Below are positions 8,395 through 16,500 of a DNA stretch of 39,026 bases, piece after piece. The notes under the pieces are model-generated. The model was not told the DNA's origin. It made no database searches and saw only the letters and a program-made list of their open reading frames with translations. Location: positions 1 through 39,026 of the forward strand of contig JASJCB010000097.1 in the NCBI GenBank assembly GCA_030066195.1. Direction: 5' to 3'. The position numbers were made by a program, and so were the translations under genes. Position 1 is the first letter of the stretch, and each line of letters opens with the position of its first letter. This stretch comes from Acidobacteriota bacterium. Lineage in GTDB: Bacteria; Acidobacteriota; Holophagae; Acanthopleuribacterales; Acanthopleuribacteraceae.

Positions 8395-8455
8395 TGACAA
8401 AAGTAAGAGACAGCCCTACCCGAAATCGAAACGGAACGGACCAGAGGTCGTATCC

Positions 8456-11400
8456 ATGCACCGAATGCGAGCCTTCTTTCCAAGACTCTCTCAAGTTTCA
8501 GCGGTTCTCCTGACGCTTCTGTTGCTCGGCTGCGCAAGCACCAGCGAGAACCCGACACCCGATACGGTAACCCTTACTATCAGCGTTGCGCCTACCTCCA
8601 TCAACAATCTGGGCGCAACCGCTACCGTGACCGCGCGGGCGGTTCATTCAACCGGCAATGTGGTGGTCAACGACACCCGAATCGTCCTCAGTATTACCCA
8701 GGGCGACGGTACGTTGCGCACGGGTTCCGCCCAGGGCCGAAGTGTGGAAACCTTCACCGTCAACGGCCAGGTTTCGGCCACCTTCGTCAGCGGGGAGGAA
8801 ATCGGCACGGTCACCATCACCGCCCAAAGCGGCAGCCTTGGCACCGACGGCTCGATCGCCGCCACGGTCGACGTGGTGGATACCTACGGCACGCCCACGC
8901 TGATTCTCAACCCCAACAACCTGTTGCGCGTGGGCGGCGAGTCGGTGCTCTCCTTATTGGTCGTGGATGCTTCCGGTGAACCGCTGGCCGATGAGGCCGT
9001 GGTCTTCTCCACGGATCGCGGCAGTTTGGAAAGCAACGGCAGCACGGTGCGCACCAATCAGGCCGGGGTTGCTACCGACACCCTGCGTCTGCCTCAGCCG
9101 AACGATGCGGTGACCGAGGTGAATATTACCGCGAGCGTGGGCAACAAAGTGGTTCAGGGCGCTATTTCGGTCAGCGAGAACCAGAACCCGGTGCCCCTGA
9201 TCATTGCTTCGCCTTCCGCGATCACCATCGACAACGATGTCTTTTTCGACGGCACCACCTCCACCGATTCGGACGGCGCGGTGGTCAGCTACAGGTGGTG
9301 GTTCGGCGACGGCTCCGTGGCCTCCGGTCCGCAGGTAAGCCACCGTTACGACGAGGACGGACAATACACCGTCTTGATGATGGTCACCGATGACGCCGGC
9401 GCCTCGGCCGGCACCACCACCACGATCGACGTGGGCGACAATGTCGGACCCACGGCTACCTTCGTGGTCACGCCCTCCGCGCCTCGGGTGAACATGCCGG
9501 TCTTCTTCGATGCTCGCGAGAGTGTGGATACGGACGGCGAAATCGTCCGCTACGATTGGAACTTCGGCGACGGCACCTTGCTTGAAAACCAAATCGTGCC
9601 CACGGCCGAACACACCTACCTGGGCGCCGAGACCTACACGGTGCTGCTGACCGCTACCGACAATGACGGCGCTACCGGCATTGCCAAGGTAGATGTCACC
9701 GTGGTCGGCAACGAACTGCCTACCGCGGCTTTGTCCGCGTCGCCCAACCCGGCTTCCGTCGGCGAACCCATCGGCTTCGACGCCACCGCGTCCACCGATG
9801 CCGACGGCGAGATCATTGCCTATCGCTATGATTTCGGCGACGGCACCATCACCGTGGGCGGGCCCTTGATCCGCCACAGTTACAACCGGCCCGGCACCTA
9901 TGAAGTCTTTCTGACCGTCACCGATAACGAGGGCGGCGAGGGCAGTGTCGTCCTGGAAATCACCGTCAACGAAAACGAGGCGCCGACCGCGAGCTTCACC
10001 ACCAGCAACAGCAAACCCGCGATCGATGAGCGGGTGACCTTCGACGGCTCGTCCTCCACCGATACAGACGGCGAGATCTTGTTCTGGGATTGGTTTTTCG
10101 GTGACGGTTCCTCCACGCGGGGTACGGGACCGCTGGCCGTGAATACCTACCGCCAGGACGGTTCGTACCTGGTGCTGTTGACGGTGACGGATGAAATGGG
10201 CGGGCAGGGCTTTGTTTCAAGCATCATCGAAGTCCAGGCCAACAGCGCGCCTACCGCGGCCTTTGCTATCTCCAACAGCACGCCCGAACGCAACGAGGAA
10301 ATTGCCTTCGACGCCGGCGGTTCCAGCGACAGCGACGGCGATATCGTGGAATACCGCTGGGGTTTCGGCGACAGCACCATTCTGCAAACCTCGTCGGAGC
10401 CTCTGATCCGGCATACCTATACCGCGATCGGCGTCTACGAGGTCTTTCTGCGCGTGACGGACGATCTGGGCGCTTTTGGTTTCGCCACGGACGTGGTGAC
10501 CGTGGGCAATGTGGAAAATGTCGCTCCCACGGCAAGCCTGACCATTCTGCCGTCTTCGCCGACCACCAGTAATCCCGTGGGTTTCGACGCTTCCGGCTCC
10601 AGCGACAGCGACGGCACCATCATCAGCTATACCTTCGAGTTCGGCGACGGCGCGAGCATCCCCAGAAACCCCAATCCGCTGGTCTTCCACACGTACGACA
10701 CGGAAGGCACCTACGTGGTCTTCCTTACCGTGGAAGACGACATGCGCGCCCGGGGTTTTGCCTCCGATTCCATCGATGTGGAGGCGGGCACCAACGTGGC
10801 GCCCGTAGCCGTCATTTCGGTCTCGCCCAGCAGCGGTTGGGTGACAGCCAGCAATATTGTCTTCGACGGCACCGGCTCCACCGACGCCAACGGCGACGAC
10901 ACCATCATCTCCTTTACCTGGACCTTCGGCGACGGCAATTCGGGTTCCGGCTCACAGGTTAGCCACTCCTATTCCTCGGCGGGCACCTATATCGTCACCC
11001 TGTTGGTGGGCGATACCGGCGATCTTTACAATGCCGCCAGCACCACCTTGGCCGTCTCCGCGGCCGACCCAAAACCCAAGGCCCGCCTGCGTATTCTGCC
11101 CGGGATCGAGGAAGGTACCCTGGTGCTGGATGCTTCGGGCAGCGAGGACCCGGACGATGCCCTGGAACAATTGAAATTCAGCATGGCGGGCCATGCGCCT
11201 CCCGGCGTTTCGCTGGATGTGCCGGCAGGCGGCGCGCCCATGCGTCTGGTCAAGGTCACCGATTCAGACGAGCCGACGCCGCTTACCTTTGCCCTGGCCG
11301 TGACAGATCCCTCCGGTGGGGTCGATCATGTGGTCAAAACCATCACCTGGCCGTTGGACCCCCGCGATATCGGACCCGATGCGCATTTGAGCGTGGAACC

Positions 11401-11983
11401 CGTAACCCTGCCGCCTGCGGGCGGTACGGTCAACCTGATCGGGGGCCTGACGCATGATCATGGCTGGGGGGAACAGCAACTGGAAACGCATTTCTGGCAC
11501 GAAACCGCCGGTAAGGCCCGCGTTCAGATCGTGGGGACCGGTCTGGATCGGCGCGCCTTGATCAGCGGCGGCGCGCCCGGAGATGTGATCAATTTCCGCA
11601 TGCGCGCTTCCAATCCACGCGGACGCTCCGATGTGGTCACTCGCACGATCACACTGGGAGAGCCGGGTTCCTCCGCCCCCCGCGTACACGCCGAAATCAC
11701 CGGCATGCGCTATGACGGCGATAAGCTCCTGGTCGACCTGGACGCCCGCACCACAACAGACCCCGATCAGGCGCTTCCAGACAAGGCCTTCACCTGGCGG
11801 GCGTTGGCGGCCCGGCCCGGCACCAAGGCGATCATATGGACCAAACCCCAACAACCCGGTCTTGCCACGGCCACCATCCAGGGCGCCCGGCCCGGCGATT
11901 GGTTGAGCATTGTGGTTCGCGCTACCGACGATAGCGGCCTCAAGGGTCGTCGTCTCTTGCGTTTCCGCGCACCCGGTCGGTAA
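8456..11983 (+). CDS. Large lipoprotein with Big-type and seven PKD domains
   Basis: About 1175 residues. The N-terminus has a lipoprotein signal with lipobox LLLGC (Cys26), so the mature protein is a lipid-anchored envelope or surface protein. Domain order: two bacterial Ig-like domains (about 30-240), seven tandem PKD domains (about 240-870), then a ~300-residue region of three looser beta-sandwich repeats. Each PKD unit carries an S-D-x-DG pattern, a W/F-FGDG element, a HxY turn and a VTVTD-like strand; one unit has FGDS. Such proteins are surface stalks or carbohydrate/protein adhesion modules. The ATG at 8456 has AGAGG at 8443-8447; ATG 8465 is an alternative. It lies 19 bp before the secretin gene, in the same transcript. 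No catalytic domain is seen. Confidence 0.88.
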   Translation: MHRMRAFFPRLSQVSAVLLTLLLLGCASTSENPTPDTVTLTISVAPTSINNLGATATVTARAVHSTGNVVVNDTRIVLSITQGDGTLRTGSAQGRSVETFTVNGQVSATFVSGEEIGTVTITAQSGSLGTDGSIAATVDVVDTYGTPTLILNPNNLLRVGGESVLSLLVVDASGEPLADEAVVFSTDRGSLESNGSTVRTNQAGVATDTLRLPQPNDAVTEVNITASVGNKVVQGAISVSENQNPVPLIIASPSAITIDNDVFFDGTTSTDSDGAVVSYRWWFGDGSVASGPQVSHRYDEDGQYTVLMMVTDDAGASAGTTTTIDVGDNVGPTATFVVTPSAPRVNMPVFFDARESVDTDGEIVRYDWNFGDGTLLENQIVPTAEHTYLGAETYTVLLTATDNDGATGIAKVDVTVVGNELPTAALSASPNPASVGEPIGFDATASTDADGEIIAYRYDFGDGTITVGGPLIRHSYNRPGTYEVFLTVTDNEGGEGSVVLEITVNENEAPTASFTTSNSKPAIDERVTFDGSSSTDTDGEILFWDWFFGDGSSTRGTGPLAVNTYRQDGSYLVLLTVTDEMGGQGFVSSIIEVQANSAPTAAFAISNSTPERNEEIAFDAGGSSDSDGDIVEYRWGFGDSTILQTSSEPLIRHTYTAIGVYEVFLRVTDDLGAFGFATDVVTVGNVENVAPTASLTILPSSPTTSNPVGFDASGSSDSDGTIISYTFEFGDGASIPRNPNPLVFHTYDTEGTYVVFLTVEDDMRARGFASDSIDVEAGTNVAPVAVISVSPSSGWVTASNIVFDGTGSTDANGDDTIISFTWTFGDGNSGSGSQVSHSYSSAGTYIVTLLVGDTGDLYNAASTTLAVSAADPKPKARLRILPGIEEGTLVLDASGSEDPDDALEQLKFSMAGHAPPGVSLDVPAGGAPMRLVKVTDSDEPTPLTFALAVTDPSGGVDHVVKTITWPLDPRDIGPDAHLSVEPVTLPPAGGTVNLIGGLTHDHGWGEQQLETHFWHETAGKARVQIVGTGLDRRALISGGAPGDVINFRMRASNPRGRSDVVTRTITLGEPGSSAPRVHAEITGMRYDGDKLLVDLDARTTTDPDQALPDKAFTWRALAARPGTKAIIWTKPQQPGLATATIQGARPGDWLSIVVRATDDSGLKGRRLLRFRAPGR

Positions 11984-12002
11984 GCCGGGTTAGGAGGCTT
12001 CC

Positions 12003-14657
12003 ATGAAACGCGTTTCCATGTTCCTGCTGCTTCTGTTCCTGGTTCCGACCGGCATGACGCCGCTGATCGCCTTCCAGGACGAGAAACCCGCCGAGGAAAA
12101 GAAGGAAGAGGGCGGCGAAGCCAAGAAGGACGAGGGCGGCGAAAAGAAGGAAGAACCTAAGGCCGAAGAGAAAAAGGAAGAGCCCAAGGCCGAGGAGACC
12201 AAGGAAGAGGAAAAGAAGGAAAAGAAGAAAACCAAGGGCGACCCCACGCCCGAGATTGACGATGAAGACGTTCAATCCTGGTTCGAGCCCGACATTCCCA
12301 TCGAGGATTTCAACGCGAACGGTATGAGCGTCTCTCTGCTGTTGCTCTCCTACAAACGCGCGGATACGCAGAACCTGGGCACGCTTTTCTTCAAGTCCGA
12401 TATCAACCTGAAGGTGGATTACACGATTGCCGATTACAGCATCAACCGCCTTTTGAGCCGTTTGATGCTGGACAAGCTGGCCCTGGTGGAAAAGCAAACC
12501 TACGGCGTAACGGTGGATCACTACAGCGAGAGTGACGATCCGTCAGCCGGCGACCCTACCTACATCAACTTTTTCGAGCCCGATGTACAGTTGGGCCGCA
12601 TCCTGCCCGGCACCATGCCCATCACCACCTTGTTGCGCCGTATCGCCCGCGAAAAACAGGTGAACCTGGTGGTTGCCGATGACATCGGCCCTTTGGACAC
12701 CATGACGGAACCCGTCTATTCCCTGGACGAACTGCTGAACCAACTCCAGGATATGGGCAAGGTGCGCATCGAGCGCGACGGTGAACTGGTCTACGTCTAT
12801 CCCAAGGAAGACCAGAAGATTGCCTATGACACGTCGGAACCCGCCACGGAAGACGTTTTGGATGTGTTGGCCGCCCTGGAGGATGAAGGCGTTCTGGCCA
12901 TCGAGCCCACGGCCGTGGGCCTGGTTGCCAAGCCCACCAAAAACCCGGCGGATGATATCGTTTTCGATCCCGATTCGCCCCCGGAAATCCTGGCCGAACA
13001 ACTGAACCGCCTGCTGAACACCATGCAAGATAACGGTACGGCTCTGGTGGAAATCGAGGGGGAGGATCGCCTGGCCATTTTCCCCATGAAGGAACCGGAC
13101 AACCTGATCATCTATGACCAGACCAAGGAGAAGATTGCCTTCGGCCTGAAGGATGCGCCGTTGGAAACCCTGGTCCGCGATCTAATCGAGACCACCGGCA
13201 AAACCGTTTTGTTGTCCCAGGAACTGAATACGCCCGAGCAATTGGCCTCTTTGGAGCCGATCGTGGGCGACCAGGGTCCGCTGCCGTTCAAAAACGGCCT
13301 GGAGTCCCTGCTGGCCGCCAACGGGCTGGGGCTGGAAGAAACCGAGGGCGTCTTTATGGTCAAACCGCGCGTTCAGGGCGTGCGCCGGTGCGCCGACCCC
13401 GGCATGTTGGATATCTACGTGGTCGACCGGCCCTTGAACGAGGTCATCCGCAACATCTCGGATGTCTACCAGGAAGATGTGGTGGTGCTGGAGAAACTGG
13501 AAGGCACGGTCTCCATCGACCTGAACTGTGTGGACATCGGCGAACTGCTGAACCTGCTGCTGGCCGATACCCAATACAGCTTTTCCGTTGAAGACGGTTC
13601 CTACCTGATCGGCAGCAGTAAACTGCCGCTGTTGAACGCCAAGCAACTGGTTCGTTTCGACAAGGTACACGCCAAGCTGGTCTTCGATATGATCCCGGAG
13701 GATGTCAAGAAGGAAGTCACCATCGTGGCGGTCAACGAACTCAACGCGCTCCTGATCATGGGTCAACGCAAGGCGGTGCGCAACGCGGCCGAAATCGCGG
13801 CCCTGCTGAACGAGCCCGTGGCCCAGGTGTTGCTGGAAGTGGTCGTGGTCAAGTACTCGCTGACCGACGACTTCGAATTGGGCGTCAACCTGACCACCCC
13901 GGACGGCGGCACCCTGTTCCCCAACTTCAGCCAGACTTTCCAGGGATTTCAGGACGAACACGGCAACTACCGCATCTCGCGCCTGCCCTCCAACTTCACC
14001 GCGCTGTTGACCGCCCTGGAAAACGAGGGCAAGGCCAAAACGCTGATGAAGCCGAAGATCGCGACGCTGTCCGGCCAGGAGGCGAATATCACGATCAGCG
14101 ATACGATCAATTACAAGATAACCAAGACGACCATTATTCAGGACCCTAGCGGCGGCAGCCCATTGATCGAGAATTCCGAATCGATCGAGGAGGCCAAGGC
14201 CGATGTCAAGTTGAAGATCACGCCCTGGGTGATGAGCGAGAGCCTGGTTACGGTAACGGTGGAGCCGGAGTTCGCGTCTTTCAACAACCAATCGGTAGGC
14301 ACCGACGTGCCGTCGGGCACCAGTACCCAAAGCTTACTGTCCACGGTGCGCTTGAACAGCGGTGAAACCATTATTTTGGGCGGCATGGTCACCGATACTC
14401 AATCGGTCAGCCGCAACGGCCTGCCCTACCTGAGCCGGGTGCCCTTACTGGGTGCGCTGTTCCGCAACAAATCCAAGTCGGTAGCGCTGGACGACATGAT
14501 CATCTACGTGACGCCACATGTCTATTACGGCTTGGAAGAAGCCGGCGAGGTGGTGCCCGAAGAGAAGGTCGACCAGGAATTGGACAAGGTCTTCCCCAGC
14601 AAGTTCCAACGCTGGCGCGAGAAACGCAAAAAGAAGAAGAAAAGCAGCAGTAGATAA
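12003..14657 (+). CDS. Secretin (GspD/PilQ family) with Lys/Glu-rich linker
   Basis: An 884-residue outer-membrane secretin. A signal peptide (about 1-23) is followed by a low-complexity linker of KEE/EEKKEEPKAE repeats (about 25-80). Several N-type or STN-like ring domains follow up to about residue 600, and then the C-terminal secretin core. The core shows VAQVLLEVVVV (about 605), the gate region, GETIILGGMV and the hallmark VPLLGALF (about 812). A very basic tail (KRKKKKKSSSR) ends the protein. AGGAGG at 11992-11997 lies five bases before the ATG. It would form a multimeric outer-membrane pore for a type II or type IV-pilus-like machine. No ATPase, platform or pseudopilin genes are near, so the system it serves is unknown. 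Co-transcription with the PKD lipoprotein suggests that protein as a partner or a substrate. Confidence 0.93.
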   Translation: MKRVSMFLLLLFLVPTGMTPLIAFQDEKPAEEKKEEGGEAKKDEGGEKKEEPKAEEKKEEPKAEETKEEEKKEKKKTKGDPTPEIDDEDVQSWFEPDIPIEDFNANGMSVSLLLLSYKRADTQNLGTLFFKSDINLKVDYTIADYSINRLLSRLMLDKLALVEKQTYGVTVDHYSESDDPSAGDPTYINFFEPDVQLGRILPGTMPITTLLRRIAREKQVNLVVADDIGPLDTMTEPVYSLDELLNQLQDMGKVRIERDGELVYVYPKEDQKIAYDTSEPATEDVLDVLAALEDEGVLAIEPTAVGLVAKPTKNPADDIVFDPDSPPEILAEQLNRLLNTMQDNGTALVEIEGEDRLAIFPMKEPDNLIIYDQTKEKIAFGLKDAPLETLVRDLIETTGKTVLLSQELNTPEQLASLEPIVGDQGPLPFKNGLESLLAANGLGLEETEGVFMVKPRVQGVRRCADPGMLDIYVVDRPLNEVIRNISDVYQEDVVVLEKLEGTVSIDLNCVDIGELLNLLLADTQYSFSVEDGSYLIGSSKLPLLNAKQLVRFDKVHAKLVFDMIPEDVKKEVTIVAVNELNALLIMGQRKAVRNAAEIAALLNEPVAQVLLEVVVVKYSLTDDFELGVNLTTPDGGTLFPNFSQTFQGFQDEHGNYRISRLPSNFTALLTALENEGKAKTLMKPKIATLSGQEANITISDTINYKITKTTIIQDPSGGSPLIENSESIEEAKADVKLKITPWVMSESLVTVTVEPEFASFNNQSVGTDVPSGTSTQSLLSTVRLNSGETIILGGMVTDTQSVSRNGLPYLSRVPLLGALFRNKSKSVALDDMIIYVTPHVYYGLEEAGEVVPEEKVDQELDKVFPSKFQRWREKRKKKKKSSSR

Positions 14658-14675
14658 CAATCGCGTGCCGGGGGA

Positions 14676-15734
14676 TCAGCCCAGGTTATGGCTTCCTTTG
14701 ACCACGTGTAGTTTGTATTCCGAGGTGCCGGCTTCCTCATCATCCACCTTGACCTCGTCCAGGTAGAAGACACCGCCGTTGCCGATATACAGCGGAACCT
14801 TGGGGACATAACCCCTGCCGATCATATTGCCGTCGCGATTATAAACACGGAAGGCATGCGACGCCTTGGTGTCCCGCGAACTGCCGATTACCCAGATTCG
14901 GTCCTTGTCATCCACGAAGACCTCGCGAATATAGGGCCAGTATTCGGGCCGCACCATGCCGGCTCGTAAATCGGCGTGCATGTTGTTGGGCATCAGGCCG
15001 ATGCCTTCCTCGATCTGGTCGTCGGCAACCTTGTGCCTGGGAATCTTGACGGGGAAGGTCTTCAACGTTTTGCCCTTGTGATCGGTAATCGTGATCTCGG
15101 ATTTACCGGTGAAAGCCGTGGCCAGGAAGTCGCTGCCCAGGTCGAAAACCAGCTTGGGATCCCAACGGAAGGCCACCTGGAGCGGCGTTTGGTTGTTGCC
15201 CGCATTGGTGAAGCGCGTGTTCTTCTCGAACGTGTGCTTGATCAGTTCTTTGGCCTTGTCCTTCTTCAGGCTGATGCGGTTGATGGAGGCGGTTCCACCG
15301 AAACCGAAGGCGTCGCGCACCATGATCAGGGTATTCTTGTCGGCAAGACGAGGATAGAGGCCGTTGATGGTGATCGGGTATTCCTTTTGCAGCTCGCCGG
15401 CGCTGTTCCACTTGGAGACACGTGTATTGCCCCGGTCCAAAACCACAAAAACCTTTTCCGAGCGGCTCCAGGTAATTTCCACCGGCCCGGACAGTTCACC
15501 GGGGCCCTGGCCGGACTTGCCTAAAGGCACCGCGCTTTCACCGTCACCACTGATAAGCACGACCCGATTGGCGTCGCGGTCGATCACGCCGACCACATCT
15601 TCATCATTGACCGCCAGCGCACGGGTGCGAAAAACCTCGTGCTTCTCCAAGTTATGCTCCCAAGTTTTGTCCAGCGAGATCAGCTTCAACATATCCTTGT
15701 CGCCGCTGAATACGAAAAATAACAAACAGAGCAA
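14676..15734 (-). CDS. Six-bladed beta-propeller-like exported protein
   Basis: A 352-residue protein of unknown function built from repeated beta-propeller (NHL/6-bladed) strands, such as VVGVIDRDANRVVLISGDG, VFVVLDRGNTRVSKWN and KDRIWVIGSSRD. The GKSGQGPGEL element is typical of this propeller family. The first usable start is the TTG at 15734, because an in-frame stop lies just upstream; a GGGAGG ribosome site is seven bases before it. This gives only a short hydrophobic N-terminus (LLCLLFFVF), an incomplete-looking signal; ATG at 15692 would remove it. The gene converges on the secretin gene with an 18-bp gap. Ligand binding or a scaffold role is possible. Confidence 0.75.
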   Translation of the reverse strand: MLCLLFFVFSGDKDMLKLISLDKTWEHNLEKHEVFRTRALAVNDEDVVGVIDRDANRVVLISGDGESAVPLGKSGQGPGELSGPVEITWSRSEKVFVVLDRGNTRVSKWNSAGELQKEYPITINGLYPRLADKNTLIMVRDAFGFGGTASINRISLKKDKAKELIKHTFEKNTRFTNAGNNQTPLQVAFRWDPKLVFDLGSDFLATAFTGKSEITITDHKGKTLKTFPVKIPRHKVADDQIEEGIGLMPNNMHADLRAGMVRPEYWPYIREVFVDDKDRIWVIGSSRDTKASHAFRVYNRDGNMIGRGYVPKVPLYIGNGGVFYLDEVKVDDEEAGTSEYKLHVVKGSHNLG

Positions 15735-15843
15735 GGCACAACCTCCCGGGAATTCATTTCACGGGCAATAGTTTAACCGAAACCGACCACGAGGGCACAC
15801 TTGTTTTAAAACGATGTGCCAAAGCGATGGAAGGAGTTGGAGG

Positions 15844-16390
15844 CCGTATGCCCTTGATTAATTTCGCGCGGAAGAAGGGCCGGCCCGCTCGTCCATCGAG
15901 TTATTTTGTGCAGGAGAAGGATGCGTCCGCTCGTCTATCGATGTATTTACTCGGGAGAAGGATTCACCCGCTCGTCTATCGAGTTATTCTGCTCGGAAGA
16001 ACGATCGACCCGCTTGTACATCGAGTTATTCTATCCAAGAGGTCGATGGACCCTTACGGACATCGGCGTTTTGGATCTCGAGCTCGTTGTGCAAACCGGT
16101 AACCGTGCATAAAAATTTCGAAACATCGTTCCGCCCCGGTGACCATGCTTGTCTGTAAGAGAATACGCCCATGGACAACCGGGTCGATCGAGTCTTTGGC
16201 CGAAATGAGGATTGTCCCGCGGGGCCGATGCTTCTTTGAGAATCAAAATCCTCACAGACACCGAGGTCGAACCACGTTCCGAGCAAAATATGAGGTTAAC
16301 CGACCGTGACTAACCTTGTCCGGATCCCATACGTCGATAGTCAGCGGGGTAGACCTGCATATCCTCGGAAATATGCATACGGAAACGGTT
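15844..16390. repeat. Second ~42-bp tandem array
   Basis: Clear units begin at 15844, 15885, 15927, 15968, 16010 and 16052 (41-42 bp apart), with a CCGCTCGT-type head and ATCGAGTTATT. The core reads CTCGGGAGAAGGAT or CTCGGAAGAACGAT at 15952 and 15994 and is weaker elsewhere. A decayed, roughly 40-bp periodicity (CGAAAC, CGAAAT, CGAGCA, CGGATC, CGGAAAT) can be followed to about 16370. Because 42 bp is 14 codons, a plus-strand frame at 15827-16102 shows a 14-residue peptide repeat, but it has no convincing ribosome site and is probably not a gene. The core resembles that of the array at 740-1245. Confidence 0.6.
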
Positions 16391-16400
16391 CGCGGATCTG

Positions 16401-16462
16401 TCATCTCAAATCGGCCCACGGCAATTCACGTGATTGAGCTCACCGCCCGATTTGTGAGATGA
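16401..16462. repeat. Inverted repeat upstream of the cyclase gene
   Basis: TCATCTC-AAATCGG at 16401-16414 pairs with CCGATTTGTGAGATGA at 16447-16462, with a two-base bulge. The 32-bp centre contains the perfect palindrome TCACGTGA at 16426-16433. It lies 39-100 bp upstream of the start at 16501 and may be an operator or a transcript hairpin. Confidence 0.5.
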
Positions 16463-16500
16463 TGAGTTTGGTTCATCAGTGCAGGAATGAAAGGGACCCC

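Noticed and set aside
8333..8455. Upstream start of the PKD lipoprotein at 8333
   Set aside because: It precedes the predicted transcript start near 8401 and would put extra sequence before the lipoprotein signal; 8456 has a ribosome site.
15827..16102. Small repeat protein with 14-residue units
   Set aside because: The frame follows automatically from the 42-bp DNA period, has no good ribosome site, and the DNA repeat continues beyond the frame with indels that break it.
15844..16390. CRISPR array
   Set aside because: Units are contiguous 41-42-bp degenerate repeats without unique spacers, and no cas gene is present.
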